Assembly: GCA_910588405.1 (NCBI GenBank)
Contig: CAJUPT010000002.1
Coordinates: 152,406-216,405 of the forward strand
Origin: an uncultured Lachnospiraceae bacterium
Lineage (GTDB): Bacteria > Bacillota > Clostridia > Lachnospirales > Lachnospiraceae
Reading direction: 5' to 3'
Length of the DNA stretch: 64,000 nucleotides
Below the pieces are notes generated by a model. That model saw nothing but the letters and a program-made list of their open reading frames with translations, searched no databases and was not told where the DNA came from. A program made the position numbers and the translations under genes. Shown one piece after another: positions 9,968 through 18,939 of the stretch. The first letter of the stretch is position 1; every line of letters starts with the position of its first letter.

Positions 9968-10423
9968 TCAAATCGTAAAATCATTTTCCTCTTTAATCTC
10001 CTTCGCCCGCTCAAATACATTTTTAATGACCCGGATCAGAAGCCCCATAAAAGCCATACAGCAGGCAATCACCATCCACATCACATAATACCAGGCGGAA
10101 ACAAAGGTAATGGCCGCCACCGCAAAGCACATCCAGGAAATCAGGCGCAGGCAGCTAATATTCTCTTTGACAAAGATCTGCTCCCTGGCAATATTGCAGA
10201 GCAGCCGCCACAGCTTCCATAAAATCACGCCTATGGGCGCCGCGCAAAGATAGATCGTAGCCATCATAAAACGTTCATGAACCTCCGGAAGCTGCGCCGT
10301 CCGCAGCGTCTCATACTCCTTCACAACTACAGGGCAGGCAAGCACTACCGCCACATAAGCCGCCACAAACAACAACACACATATTTTGGACAAAAAAACT
10401 GACCGGCCTGGCGTCCACTTCAT
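9968..10423 (-). CDS. DUF2975 four-segment membrane protein
   Basis: A 151-residue protein with hydrophobic segments at about 11-31, 53-75, 93-113 and 115-135 and the family-like stretch NIAREQIFVKENISCLRLI between the second and third. DUF2975 proteins are of unknown function and are typically coupled to a YozG-like XRE regulator, which is the next gene here. It is the first gene of the operon: a strong promoter lies 35-65 bp upstream, and GAGGAGG precedes the ATG. A role in sensing or in holding the regulator at the membrane is inference from the pairing. Confidence 0.85.
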   Translation of the reverse strand: MKWTPGRSVFLSKICVLLFVAAYVAVVLACPVVVKEYETLRTAQLPEVHERFMMATIYLCAAPIGVILWKLWRLLCNIAREQIFVKENISCLRLISWMCFAVAAITFVSAWYYVMWMVIACCMAFMGLLIRVIKNVFERAKEIKEENDFTI

Positions 10424-10457
10424 AACCTTAAAACCTCCTCATCTGGATTTATATGGG

Positions 10458-10486
10458 ATTATAGCATATCAAATTTTGAAATTCAA
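10458..10486 (-). promoter_or_regulatory. Promoter of the DUF2975-XRE-DUF4173 operon
   Basis: Read on minus: -35 TTGAAT at 10486-10481, a 17-bp spacer and -10 TATAAT at 10463-10458. This is a near-consensus vegetative promoter placed about 35 bp before the start codon. Confidence 0.8.
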
Positions 10487-10730
10487 TAATTTTTTATTGT
10501 TTTTCAATAAAAATATATTGATAAAAAGAACCAGTGGCATTTTCTGGCACAATGTGCTAAAATAATACCTGGCTTTATGACTGCGTCGTATCGCAGTGTA
10601 ATATATCACGGAACCTTGAAAGCCTCGCCGCACCTGAGTTTTCGCACGGATCGCGGAAACTCATTCGCAAAAACAAAGGCTGAAAGTTTTCGGGAATACA
10701 TCTTAATTGATAAAGGAGTTTGATTTAAAA
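10487..10730. other. Divergent intergenic region before DUF554
   Basis: About 245 bp separate the DUF2975 promoter from DUF554. It contains GC-rich short dyads (for example TGCGTCGTATCGCA near 10582) and AAGGAG at 10713-10718, twelve bases before the DUF554 ATG. No RNA family is recognised. Confidence 0.4.
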
Positions 10731-11447
10731 ATGGCCGGACTTGGAACACTGATCAACACGGTTGCGATTATCGCCGGCGGGCTGGCCGGTATTTTGCTGA
10801 AAAATATATTTCCGGAAAGGATGCAGGACACCGTAACAAAAGCTACCGGCCTCTGCGTGGTTTTTATCGGCATCGGCGGCGCCATGGAAAAAATGCTGGC
10901 CATATCAGGACAGTCGCTGGAAAGCGGGCAGAGCATGATGATTATCTTAAGTTTTGTATTCGGCTCCTTAATCGGGGAATTTTTAAATATTGAAATGCGG
11001 ATCGAGCAGTTTGGCTCCTGGCTGAAACGAAAAACCGGAAATGAAAGCGACGCCGGGTTTCTGGATGCCTTTGTCACTTCTTCCTTTACCGTGTGTATCG
11101 GCGCCATGGCGGTGGTGGGCGCTATCCAGGACGGCCTGACGGGAGATTATACCCTGCTTCTGGCGAAAGCCATCCTGGATTTTATCATTATCCTGATTAT
11201 GGCCTCCTCCATGGGAAAAGGCTGTATTTTTTCCGCCATACCGGTAGCGCTGTTCCAGGGCTCCGTCACCATACTGGCCCGGTTTATTCAGCCTCTTCTG
11301 ACGGCCCGGGCCATCGACTGCCTTTCCCTGACCGGCTCTGTTTTGATTTTCTGCGTGGGTATTAATCTGATTTGGAAAAACACCTTTAAGGTGGCAAATA
11401 TGCTGCCGACGATTATTGTTGCGGCGGCGCTGTCTTTCTTTATATAA
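10731..11447 (+). CDS. DUF554 family membrane protein (YdfK-like)
   Basis: A 238-residue hydrophobic protein with about six to seven membrane segments. It starts MAGLGTLINTVAIIAGG, which is the conserved N-terminus of DUF554, and contains GLCVVFIGIGGAMEKML and AMAVVGAIQDGLTGDYTLL. The family is widespread in Firmicutes and its transport role is unproven. The ATG at 10731 is preferred over a TTG 24 bp upstream because the family begins at this Met. It stands alone on plus, divergent from the DUF2975 operon. Confidence 0.9.
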   Translation: MAGLGTLINTVAIIAGGLAGILLKNIFPERMQDTVTKATGLCVVFIGIGGAMEKMLAISGQSLESGQSMMIILSFVFGSLIGEFLNIEMRIEQFGSWLKRKTGNESDAGFLDAFVTSSFTVCIGAMAVVGAIQDGLTGDYTLLLAKAILDFIIILIMASSMGKGCIFSAIPVALFQGSVTILARFIQPLLTARAIDCLSLTGSVLIFCVGINLIWKNTFKVANMLPTIIVAAALSFFI

Positions 11448-11539
11448 AAATGTTCTCCAAAACAGTCGTGCCCTGTTCTCCAATTTTGCTGTTCCATGCA
11501 CCCTTAACGCTACTATTTTAATATTAAATTGATTTACGA

Positions 11540-12434
11540 TTACACCAATTGCATAACCTCGGCTTCAAGTTCTCGCAGTTCATCAAAGGACAATGACGGG
11601 ACACACTCCGCAATATCCTCAAGAGTCATTTTTCCTTTTTTTATCAGCCTTTCTGCTGTTTCCCTGTCTGCATCATGCCTTTCGCTTCTGATAAACGATT
11701 TCATGATCTCTTCTTCATCAAATAAACTCATCATAATCGTTACAGCCTCCTTTTCTCTCTGCGCTAAATATTCCCCTAAAACATCCCTGTCCTTGCATAT
11801 GCGGATTGTTTCCGTAACCGCCTTTCTCGTCATTCCATGCAGCTTTGTCTGTTCGTTAAAAACCTTGCAGAAAATGATGTACTGGTTAATGATATCATCC
11901 GTATCGCTTTCATAGATCACTTTTGCTTTAACCTCAATATCTATATCCGCACCCTTGAAAAATTCCTCTGACAATAGCAACCTGTCAGGTTTTCTGCCCT
12001 TATTACCTGTAAATATCACATACAGTTCGGGTTTGGGCATTCTGACCTTTTTACTTTTATAATAGTCCTGGCTGGTACGCTGGAAATACTCATGATAGCT
12101 TTGTGCCAGATACAGCAAAACTCTTACTAAAATATTCACTGTCCATGTAGATTGTGCCTCTACAAGTATCATCAGCTTTATTATTGACAATAAAACCCAG
12201 ATCATTATACAGATTATCGGTCAAAACATTTGTAATTGTCACATCCGTAAGAGAGTCCTCTGTCGCCGTAGAGTCCTCCGGGTGGAGCGTTTTATACAGT
12301 TTCAGTAAATAACTCTTGTTTTGAAAAAGGTCAAGGAATACACTATTTTTTGCGGTACGCTTTGCCATGACTTTCTCTGTCTGTTTTGTATCGCCTGACA
12401 CCTTGCCATCTCGATTTCTAAATATCCGCAACAC
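11540..12434 (-). pseudogene. PD-(D/E)XK nuclease family transposase (Rpn-like), frameshifted
   Basis: Two overlapping minus-strand frames make up one protein of this family. The upstream frame (12434 to about 12190) encodes the N-terminus with FLDLFQNKSYLLKLYKTLHP and LTDVTITNVLTDNLYNDLGF. The downstream frame continues with LMILVEAQSTWTVNILVR, holding the ExQ core of the PD-(D/E)XK fold, then YLAQSYHEYFQRT and a C-terminal helical region. The shift falls at the AATAAAG/CTGATG junction near 12171-12177, where one extra base separates NNK from LMILVEAQ. The upstream frame can start at GTG 12434 or at MAKRTAKN (12368). These genes resemble recombination-promoting nucleases spread by unknown mobile elements. 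A sequencing error cannot be excluded. Confidence 0.8.
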
Positions 12435-12631
12435 AAGATACGATATATCCTGCTCCTGCTACACTTCAATTATACAAAAAAACGCTTTTCTTTACAATAA
12501 AATTCACATTAAGTTTATTCTTTCCCCTACCCGATGAACGCGGCATCCGCCAGATGTAAGTGCAAGCACAAGTGAGCCCATTAGGGCGAGAGGGCGACCC
12601 AGGCCGCTCCCACCTGGCTCATTGCCTGCGC

Positions 12632-12664
12632 AAAAAGCCGGAAATCTGTTCTCAGACTCCCGGC
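12632..12664 (-). terminator. Rho-independent terminator of rpiB
   Basis: Read on minus: a GCCGG...CCGGC stem extended by an inner CTG/CAG pairing, followed by TTTTT. It lies 54 bp past the rpiB stop. Confidence 0.8.
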
Positions 12665-12717
12665 AATGAATTTTGCCCATACAATTGTTTTGCTGAAACT
12701 GCCGCCTGACATTTCTT

Positions 12718-13152
12718 TCAATCTGATTCTTCGATCTTAGATATCCTCCGGCTATGCCGTTCCTCCCCCGAAAAGGGCGTATTCAGAAACGTGTCCACAA
12801 TCTTCAAAGCCAGCCCCGGACCCACCACCCGGCCGCCGAGAGCCAGGATATTCGCGTCATTATGCAGACGGGTGGCCTCCGCCGTAAAGCAGTCGGTGCA
12901 GACGGCAGCACGGATTCCTTTTACCTTATTCGCGGCAATCGAGATGCCGATTCCGGTGCCGCAGATCAAAATTCCTTTTTCGCACTCCCCATTCACAACC
13001 ACATGGGCTACGATATGGGCATACTCCGGGTAATCCGCCGGCTCCGGACTAAAGCTGCCATAGTCCCGGTACGCGATTCCCTTCGATTCCAGATGGGAGA
13101 TGATCTCCTGTTTCAATTCATATCCGCCATGGTCGCTGCCTAACGCTATCAT
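12718..13152 (-). CDS. rpiB: Ribose 5-phosphate isomerase B
   Basis: Interconverts ribose 5-phosphate and ribulose 5-phosphate in the pentose phosphate pathway, or a related sugar phosphate, since LacA/RpiB homologues vary. The 144-residue length is normal. Motifs are GSDHGGYELK at residues 5-14, ILICGTGIGISIAANK with the family Cys near residue 65, and RLHNDANILALGGRVVG near 100. AGGAGGAG precedes the ATG. It follows a low-molecular-weight phosphatase gene, the same adjacency as ywlE-ywlF in Bacillus, and ends at a good terminator. Confidence 0.95.
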   Translation of the reverse strand: MIALGSDHGGYELKQEIISHLESKGIAYRDYGSFSPEPADYPEYAHIVAHVVVNGECEKGILICGTGIGISIAANKVKGIRAAVCTDCFTAEATRLHNDANILALGGRVVGPGLALKIVDTFLNTPFSGEERHSRRISKIEESD

Positions 13153-13210
13153 AATATTCTCCTCCTGCCGCCCGGCATCGCATATACCTGCCGGCTCTAT
13201 GTTAGCTTTT

Positions 13211-13777
13211 TTATTCAGCCGGTATTATTAAATCATCCTCTTTTTCATTGGATCGTTCTCCGCCGCTTTCAATCTCACCGGTAAATTCTTCGTTTTCTTC
13301 CTTTGACGGTTCCTCCGCAATCTCCTTCAAAAGCGCCTGCGCCACCATCTTCACCAGCAAATCCAGATGCTCGAAAAACATCCCATAGTCAGACAGGCTT
13401 CCGTGAGGCTCCTCCAGATCGCCGCTCTGCCCCACAAACCTTCTGACCGTTGTGATATCCGCCACCGTGCCGAATTGCTCCGCCACCGAAAGACACTCCG
13501 CTTCGGTCATGGCGATCACCAGCGTATCCTCTGTCAAATCCTCCGCAAGCAATGAGATGGAATGCTCATGGGTCGGCTCTAACTGACGGCTTTTCAAAAT
13601 CGCCACCGCCTTTGGATTCATCGGCTCCGGAAACAGGACGACCAGTCCCCTGGATACCACGGCCAGCTCCTGTCCGCCTTTCAGGGAATTTTTAAAGCCG
13701 TTCATGATCGCTTCCGCCATCACGCTGCGGCAGGTATTATCCTCGCACACAAAAATAATCTTCTTATATTTCTTCAT
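13211..13777 (-). CDS. Low-molecular-weight phosphatase, YwlE-like (possible protein arginine phosphatase)
   Basis: Member of the LMW protein phosphatase superfamily. The catalytic P-loop is FVCEDNTCRSVMAEA (C-x5-R) near residue 10, and a later SDYG near 137 is the likely general-acid Asp, although the usual DP is here DY. In the YwlE group a Thr inside the P-loop (NTCRS, present here) replaces the Ile of tyrosine phosphatases and is linked to phosphoarginine specificity. Specificity is therefore inferred. The last 35 residues form an acidic Glu-rich tail, unusual for the family. Start at MKKYKKIIFVC (13777), 188 residues; GGAGG lies 12 bases upstream. Upstream of rpiB. Confidence 0.82.
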   Translation of the reverse strand: MKKYKKIIFVCEDNTCRSVMAEAIMNGFKNSLKGGQELAVVSRGLVVLFPEPMNPKAVAILKSRQLEPTHEHSISLLAEDLTEDTLVIAMTEAECLSVAEQFGTVADITTVRRFVGQSGDLEEPHGSLSDYGMFFEHLDLLVKMVAQALLKEIAEEPSKEENEEFTGEIESGGERSNEKEDDLIIPAE

Positions 13778-14009
13778 GGACCGTAAAATCCTCCCCCCTG
13801 TAACAGTATCATTATCCCATACCGTTGTCAACGAAAAATAGACAGAATCTTCTTCATTCTTATGAATCTCGCCGCACAATTTATCCCATTGGCTATATCC
13901 GCAAATATTTTTTCATAATTTTTCTTTTTTCCACACATACTACAGGATAACTTAAAACGGACGAAGCCCAAATCGTTCGGAACTTTGCACAGGAAGGACA
14001 ATCATACTG

Positions 14010-15041
14010 ATGAACAATTTCCGAAAACATCTGATATTTTCCATAATCATACTGGCCGCGACATTTTCAATGACCGGCTGCAGCGCTGCCGGCGGGCAGC
14101 GGATTGTGCGGATCGGCCATAACCAGTCGGTGAACCATCCCACCCATACGGCGCTTGTGGCATTCCAGAATTATATCAATGAAAAATTAGGAGACCGGTA
14201 TTCGGTAGAGGTGTACCCCAGCGAGCTGCTGGGTTCCCAGACGGACATGGTACAGCTGACCCAGACAGGCGCCATCGATTTCTGCATCGCCAGCAACGCC
14301 ATTCTGGAAACCTTCAGTCAGGATTATGAAATCTTTAACCTGCCCTACCTCTTTGCCAGCTCCGAAGCTTATCACCAGGTCATGGATGACCCAAAGATCA
14401 CGGAGCCCATTTTCGACTCCACGGAAAAAGCAGGATTTCGGGCGGTCACTTGGCTGGACGCGGGCACCCGGAATTTTTATACGGTGAACAAACCGATCGA
14501 AAGCCCGGCAGATTTAAAAGGACTGAAAATCCGTGTGCAGCAGTCTCCCACCAATGTGGAGATGATGCGCCTGTTAGGCGGCTCCGCCGCTCCCATGGGG
14601 TTCGGGGAAGTGTATACGGCGCTTCAGTCTCATATTATCGACGGGGCGGAAAATAATGAAATGGCATTGACTGATAACGGACACGGAGATGTATGCAAAT
14701 ATTATTCCTACGACATGCACCAGATGGTGCCGGACATTCTGATTGCCAACGACGCCTTTTTAAACGGGCTGTCCCAGGAGGAGCTGGATATTTTTCAGGA
14801 AGGGTTCCGGCTGGTGAACCAGGTACAGCGGGAAGCATGGGTTGAGGCGGTGGAAAACGCCAGGGACAGGGCCCGGAACCAACAGGGCGTACAATTTCTG
14901 TATCCCGATCAGGAACCTTTTGTGGAAGCCTGCAGACCGCTCCACAAATCTATCCTGCAAAACAATCCGGGTCTCAAGGATATTTATAACGCCATCCAGA
15001 CTTATAATGCCATATACCCGGCACAAAGGGATTCAGACTGA
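14010..15041 (+). CDS. dctP: TRAP transporter substrate-binding lipoprotein DctP
   Basis: Extracytoplasmic binding protein of a tripartite ATP-independent (TRAP) importer for a carboxylate-type substrate. The 343 residues open with a lipoprotein signal (hydrophobic core then SMTGC, lipid Cys at 24). The DctP fold shows IGHNQSVNHPTHTALVAF, ELLGSQTDMVQLTQTGAIDF, and LKGLKIRVQQSPTNVEM with the conserved Arg that normally binds the substrate carboxylate. It is the first gene of a complete dctPQM set on plus, divergent from the phosphatase. Substrate cannot be assigned. Confidence 0.95.
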   Translation: MNNFRKHLIFSIIILAATFSMTGCSAAGGQRIVRIGHNQSVNHPTHTALVAFQNYINEKLGDRYSVEVYPSELLGSQTDMVQLTQTGAIDFCIASNAILETFSQDYEIFNLPYLFASSEAYHQVMDDPKITEPIFDSTEKAGFRAVTWLDAGTRNFYTVNKPIESPADLKGLKIRVQQSPTNVEMMRLLGGSAAPMGFGEVYTALQSHIIDGAENNEMALTDNGHGDVCKYYSYDMHQMVPDILIANDAFLNGLSQEELDIFQEGFRLVNQVQREAWVEAVENARDRARNQQGVQFLYPDQEPFVEACRPLHKSILQNNPGLKDIYNAIQTYNAIYPAQRDSD

Positions 15042-15119
15042 CAGCACCCCGGAAAATGTCTGTTGAACCCGAACCTATGGAATATGAGAAAATAGCATCC
15101 GGCAAAAGGAGAACCTACA

Positions 15120-15629
15120 ATGAAATCACTGAGAAACACAATTAACCAGGCGCTGAACTGTCTGGCCGGCGCAAGCTTCCTGGCCATGGTCGGACTGACC
15201 TGCTGGCAGGTCTTTACCCGTTATCTTCTGAAACAGCCTTCCTCCTGGTCGGAGGAGCTGGTTTCCTATCTGTTTGCCTGGATGTCCCTGTTCGGCGCTT
15301 CTTTAGTGACCGGGGAGCGGGGACATATGAATATCCCTCTGCTGGCCCAGCAGGCCAGTCCCGGCGCGCAGAAGGCATTGTCCGTTTTCGCTGAAACGGT
15401 CGCCTGCCTTTTTTCCGCTGTCATTCTGATTCTCGGCGGTGTGCAGATCACAAACCTGGCTATGGGGCAGATGACTTCTTCTCTGGGCATCCCCATCGGC
15501 ATTTTCTATATAATACTGCCTTTAAGCGGCATTCTGAACGTAATTTATACCATCTTAAATATTGTTGACATTTTACATGGCAGCCTGCCCCGTACCGAGG
15601 CAGAGGAAGCTGAAAAGGAGGCAGTGTAA
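15120..15629 (+). CDS. dctQ: TRAP transporter small permease DctQ
   Basis: A 169-residue four-segment membrane protein, the small subunit that pairs with DctM. Visible family features are FLAMVGLTCWQVFTRYLL near residue 20, SWSEELVSYLFAWMSLFGAS near 42 with the conserved EE, and RGHMNIPLL near 66. AAGGAG precedes the ATG. It lies 78 bp after dctP, and its end holds the ribosome site for dctM three bases downstream, so the genes are co-transcribed. Confidence 0.95.
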   Translation: MKSLRNTINQALNCLAGASFLAMVGLTCWQVFTRYLLKQPSSWSEELVSYLFAWMSLFGASLVTGERGHMNIPLLAQQASPGAQKALSVFAETVACLFSAVILILGGVQITNLAMGQMTSSLGIPIGIFYIILPLSGILNVIYTILNIVDILHGSLPRTEAEEAEKEAV

Positions 15630-15632
15630 GCT

Positions 15633-16934
15633 ATGGCAATTCAATCGCTGATTATCATTATGGCAGTTCTGCTGGTACTGCTGGTTCTGGGCGTTCCCAT
15701 TTCCTATGCCATCGGCATCTCCTCTCTGGCGGCCATCCTGCCTACCGTGCCGCCGGACGTTTCCGTGCTGACGGCAGCCCAGCGTACTTTCGTCGGCATG
15801 AGCAATTTCAGCCTGACTGCGATTCCTTTTTTCGTGCTGGCCGGCAACCTGATGAATCAGGGGGGCATCGCCAAAAGACTGGTGGATTTTGTCCTTGCTC
15901 TTCTGGGGAAACTGCCCGGCTCTCTGCTGGTAACTAATATCGGCGCAAACGCATTGTTCGGGGCAATCTCCGGCTCTGCCTCCGCGGCGGCTGCGGCAGT
16001 GGGCAGCATGGTGCGCCAGGGCGAGGAAGAACAGGGGTATGAAAAGGCCCTTTGCGGCGCCACCAACGCCGCTTCGGCCCCGTCGGGACTGCTGATTCCT
16101 CCCTCCAACGCGCTGATTACCTACTCTCTGGTATCCGGCGGCACCTCTGTGGCGGCCCTGTTTCTGGCCGGTTATATTCCCGGCATTCTGTGGGCCCTTT
16201 GCTGTATGGCCGTGGCCGTATGCATTGCAGTAAAAAAAGGATATCAGGGAACTTTGGGCAAGTATGACTGGAAAAATTTGGGCATATCTACTTTGCGTGC
16301 CATCCCCTCTCTATCGCTGATCCTGGTGGTAATCGGCGGTATCGTAAAAGGAATTTTCACAGCCACGGAAGGCTCTGCCATCGCCGTGGTATACGCATTA
16401 TTCTTAGGCATCTGCTACCGGAACATCACCTGGAAATCTTTCTGGAAAACGGTGGTGGACAGCGCCAGGATGAGCGGCATGATCGTATTTCTCATCGGCG
16501 TGTCCAATATTATGGGCTGGGTTATGGCCTTCACCCAGATTCCCCAGGCCATCGCCTCGGCGCTGCTGGGGCTGACCGACAGCCCAATGGTTATTCTGAT
16601 TATCATGAACCTGATCCTGCTTGTCGCCGGTACCTTTATGGACGTGACCCCGGCCATCCTGATTTTCACGCCGCTGTTTCTGCCCATTGTGAAAACCTTC
16701 GGCATGCACCCGGTCCAGTTCGGCCTGATCCTGGTATACAACCTCTGTATCGGAAATATCACTCCGCCGGTGGGAAACACCCTGTTTGTGTCAATCAAGG
16801 TAGGGGACACTACACTGTCCGGGGTTATGCCCTATATGCTGATGTACTACGGCGCTATTTTAGCCGGATTGCTGCTGGTAACTTATGTGTCCTCAGTCAG
16901 TATGTATCTGCCGATGGCGGCGGGGCTGATCTGA
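15633..16934 (+). CDS. dctM: TRAP transporter large permease DctM
   Basis: A 433-residue membrane protein with about twelve segments that carries the sodium-driven transport path of the importer. Family motifs are AIPFFVLAGNLMNQGGIAKR near 60, LFGAISGSASAAAAAVG near 107, SAPSGLLIPPSN near 148 and NLCIGNITPPVGNTLFV near 370. The gene begins three bases after dctQ with AAGGAGG inside the end of dctQ. No dedicated two-component regulator of TRAP type is adjacent. Confidence 0.96.
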   Translation: MAIQSLIIIMAVLLVLLVLGVPISYAIGISSLAAILPTVPPDVSVLTAAQRTFVGMSNFSLTAIPFFVLAGNLMNQGGIAKRLVDFVLALLGKLPGSLLVTNIGANALFGAISGSASAAAAAVGSMVRQGEEEQGYEKALCGATNAASAPSGLLIPPSNALITYSLVSGGTSVAALFLAGYIPGILWALCCMAVAVCIAVKKGYQGTLGKYDWKNLGISTLRAIPSLSLILVVIGGIVKGIFTATEGSAIAVVYALFLGICYRNITWKSFWKTVVDSARMSGMIVFLIGVSNIMGWVMAFTQIPQAIASALLGLTDSPMVILIIMNLILLVAGTFMDVTPAILIFTPLFLPIVKTFGMHPVQFGLILVYNLCIGNITPPVGNTLFVSIKVGDTTLSGVMPYMLMYYGAILAGLLLVTYVSSVSMYLPMAAGLI

Positions 16935-17010
16935 AAGACAAAATTCTTTTCGAAACAATGCTTTTTTAAATGAGTAAATTTATACGGTATGGTAATATAT
17001 AACAAAAGGG

Positions 17011-17206
17011 ATGATAACAATGGACAATGTAAGGATCACAAACACACCATATGACGATGTGTTCCGCACACTGCTGAATGATTGCATTTCCTTTCTATAT
17101 CTTTTCTCATGAAACACGGTTTGATGAATATGATAAGGATAAAGCAAAGCTGATGAAGAACAATCCGGTCACAGGATGTAATCAAAGCCACACAAGATAA
17201 ACAGTA
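17011..17206 (+). pseudogene. Remnant of a PD-(D/E)XK nuclease family transposase
   Basis: ATG at 17011 opens a short frame whose middle, MDNVRITNTPYDDVFRTLLN, matches my memory of the start of another PD-(D/E)XK 'transposase' subgroup. It stops at 17110. A later segment in another frame (HETRFDEYDKDKAKLM, from 17109) looks like a displaced internal part, so most of the gene is deleted. The identification rests on pattern memory alone. Confidence 0.45.
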
Positions 17207-17251
17207 TAGAAATAAACTTTACAAGGAATATTTTATCGGCCAATAGTTTAA

Positions 17252-17275
17252 GGAGGGGGCTTTCATCCCCCCTCC
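17252..17275 (-). terminator. GC-rich hairpin after the HlyD-like gene
   Basis: Stem GGAGGGGG with CCCCCCTCC and a six-base loop, 13 bp beyond the stop of the minus-strand HlyD-like gene. Few T residues follow, so termination efficiency is uncertain. Confidence 0.45.
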
Positions 17276-17287
17276 AAGCCCCCATTC

Positions 17288-18934
17288 TCACTCCATATAC
17301 CTCACAATCACCCCTTCCTTCACCTCCTTATCGCTTCTCACAATCACCTCGGTTTCCGATGTAATCACGCCGGGCTCTAAAGCCGCGTATTTCTCATTCT
17401 GGTCCAGTACCGTCACCGGAACCTTTTCCACGGCCAGCTCCTCTCCCAGAATCGTCTGCCTGCGCCCCAGGGCATAGACATAATACCTTTGATTTTCAGA
17501 ATAAACCGCTTCCGCAGGCACGCAGCATTCGTAGCTGTCCGACTGAGTTTTTGCACGAAAACTGCCGCTCATGCCCAGAATACCGTCCTGACCGGGCAGA
17601 TCGATTTCCAGATCATAAGTGCCGGGAGCTGTCTCGCTCTCAGCCAGATAGGTGATTTCCAGTTCCAGCTTCCGGCCGTTCCCCAGGCTTACCTCCGCCT
17701 GATCGCCCGGATTCACATATTTTTTCTGCTCTTTTGTGAGGGTCGCTTTTAAGCGAAACGGACTGTTATGGGCCGCATAGCGAATCACCGGGCTGTCTGC
17801 AGTCCGATCGCCGGAGCAAATCCCAAGCTCCGTCACAAATCCGGGCTGTTCGCCGTACACCTTTCCTCCGGCTTCATAGATCCGCCGGTATTGCTCCAGC
17901 CGTTCCTGTTCCAGCTCCATGGTCAGACGATTTTGCCGTACCGTACTGTCCGCCTGCTCCGGCCAGGCGGCGTCTTCCATTTCCCGCTCCCCCTGCCTGA
18001 GACTATCCTCCTGCTGCTTCCCCGCATCTTCCAGTCCCCGTTTCGCAGCTTCCACGGCATCCTCCAGCTGACGCTTCTTCTCCTCCCAAGCCGTCACTTC
18101 CCCGTCCTCTACGCCATAATCCGGTTTTTCCCCAGAGTCTAACTGAAGTTCGGACAGCTTTTCTCTCAGCGCCGCCAGCTCCTTTTGTTTCTGACGAAGC
18201 AGCTCCGCTTCTGCGGAACTTTGGTTTTCGCTTTGATCTCCACTTTGATTTCCACTCTGATTTCCACTCACGCTTCCGTTCCCGGCGCTGTCCGACCGCA
18301 TCTCCTCGATCTGCCTGTCTAAGCTTATAATCTGCTTTTGCAGCTCTTTTTCTTCTCTTACTTGATTTTCATAGTCCTGATTCTGTCTGTCCCGCTCCTT
18401 CGGGTCCGTAACCTCAGGACGCTCTGCCAGATGGCTGGCCAATTCTTCCTCCGCTTTTTGCAAATCCCGCTGATGCCGCTCCACATTTCTGCTCTCATTC
18501 TGACTGTCACTCGCCGCATCTTGCGCCGCCCGCTTTCGGTCCAGCCCCTTTTTCTGCTGATCCAGACTTTCGTTCCGCTCCATATCCTCAATACTTAGTC
18601 GAAGCTTCTCAATCTCCAGCTCCTTTTCTTTGATCAGCTCTCCCAGATCCGTCTGGTCTGCCGCAAACAGCAGTGTCTCGGGACCGACCTCGTCTCCCGG
18701 CTGAATAAAAACCTCTCTGACCCGGATTCCCTGAGGGACATTCACCGCAAGCTCTTTTCCCGGCACTATGGAGCCCTCCGCCTCCGCCACATGCCCGATC
18801 GACCGCCTGTCAGGCGTCCCGGTAACGACCCGGGGAAGCCCGGATGCATAGAGCCCTCTGGAAATCAGCGTACACAAAAACATCATTGTCAGAAAACCGG
18901 CCAGTAACCAGGCCGCCGCTTTTCTCTGTTTCAT
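17288..18934 (-). CDS. HlyD/RND-type membrane-fusion adaptor with long coiled coil
   Basis: A 548-residue protein with one N-terminal membrane anchor (about 9-30). A biotinyl-lipoyl-like half follows at about 45-90 (AEAEGSIVPGKELAVNV, IRVREVFIQPGDEVGP). A very long charged, Gln/Glu-rich coiled coil covers about 100-345 and is broken by an Asn/Gln/Ser/Gly repeat (SGNQSGNQSGDQSENQSS). The second lipoyl half and beta-barrel region follow from about 365. HlyD-family proteins bridge an inner-membrane transporter to the outside. In a Gram-positive they usually accompany an exporter, but here the gene is last in an importer operon, 211 bp after the permease. Its partner is therefore unclear. Confidence 0.8.
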   Translation of the reverse strand: MKQRKAAAWLLAGFLTMMFLCTLISRGLYASGLPRVVTGTPDRRSIGHVAEAEGSIVPGKELAVNVPQGIRVREVFIQPGDEVGPETLLFAADQTDLGELIKEKELEIEKLRLSIEDMERNESLDQQKKGLDRKRAAQDAASDSQNESRNVERHQRDLQKAEEELASHLAERPEVTDPKERDRQNQDYENQVREEKELQKQIISLDRQIEEMRSDSAGNGSVSGNQSGNQSGDQSENQSSAEAELLRQKQKELAALREKLSELQLDSGEKPDYGVEDGEVTAWEEKKRQLEDAVEAAKRGLEDAGKQQEDSLRQGEREMEDAAWPEQADSTVRQNRLTMELEQERLEQYRRIYEAGGKVYGEQPGFVTELGICSGDRTADSPVIRYAAHNSPFRLKATLTKEQKKYVNPGDQAEVSLGNGRKLELEITYLAESETAPGTYDLEIDLPGQDGILGMSGSFRAKTQSDSYECCVPAEAVYSENQRYYVYALGRRQTILGEELAVEKVPVTVLDQNEKYAALEPGVITSETEVIVRSDKEVKEGVIVRYME

Positions 18935-18939
18935 CCCAC

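Noticed and set aside
12160..12200. Programmed frameshift in the PD-(D/E)XK gene
   Set aside because: No classic slippery heptamer or downstream structure is visible, and related genes are normally single frames.
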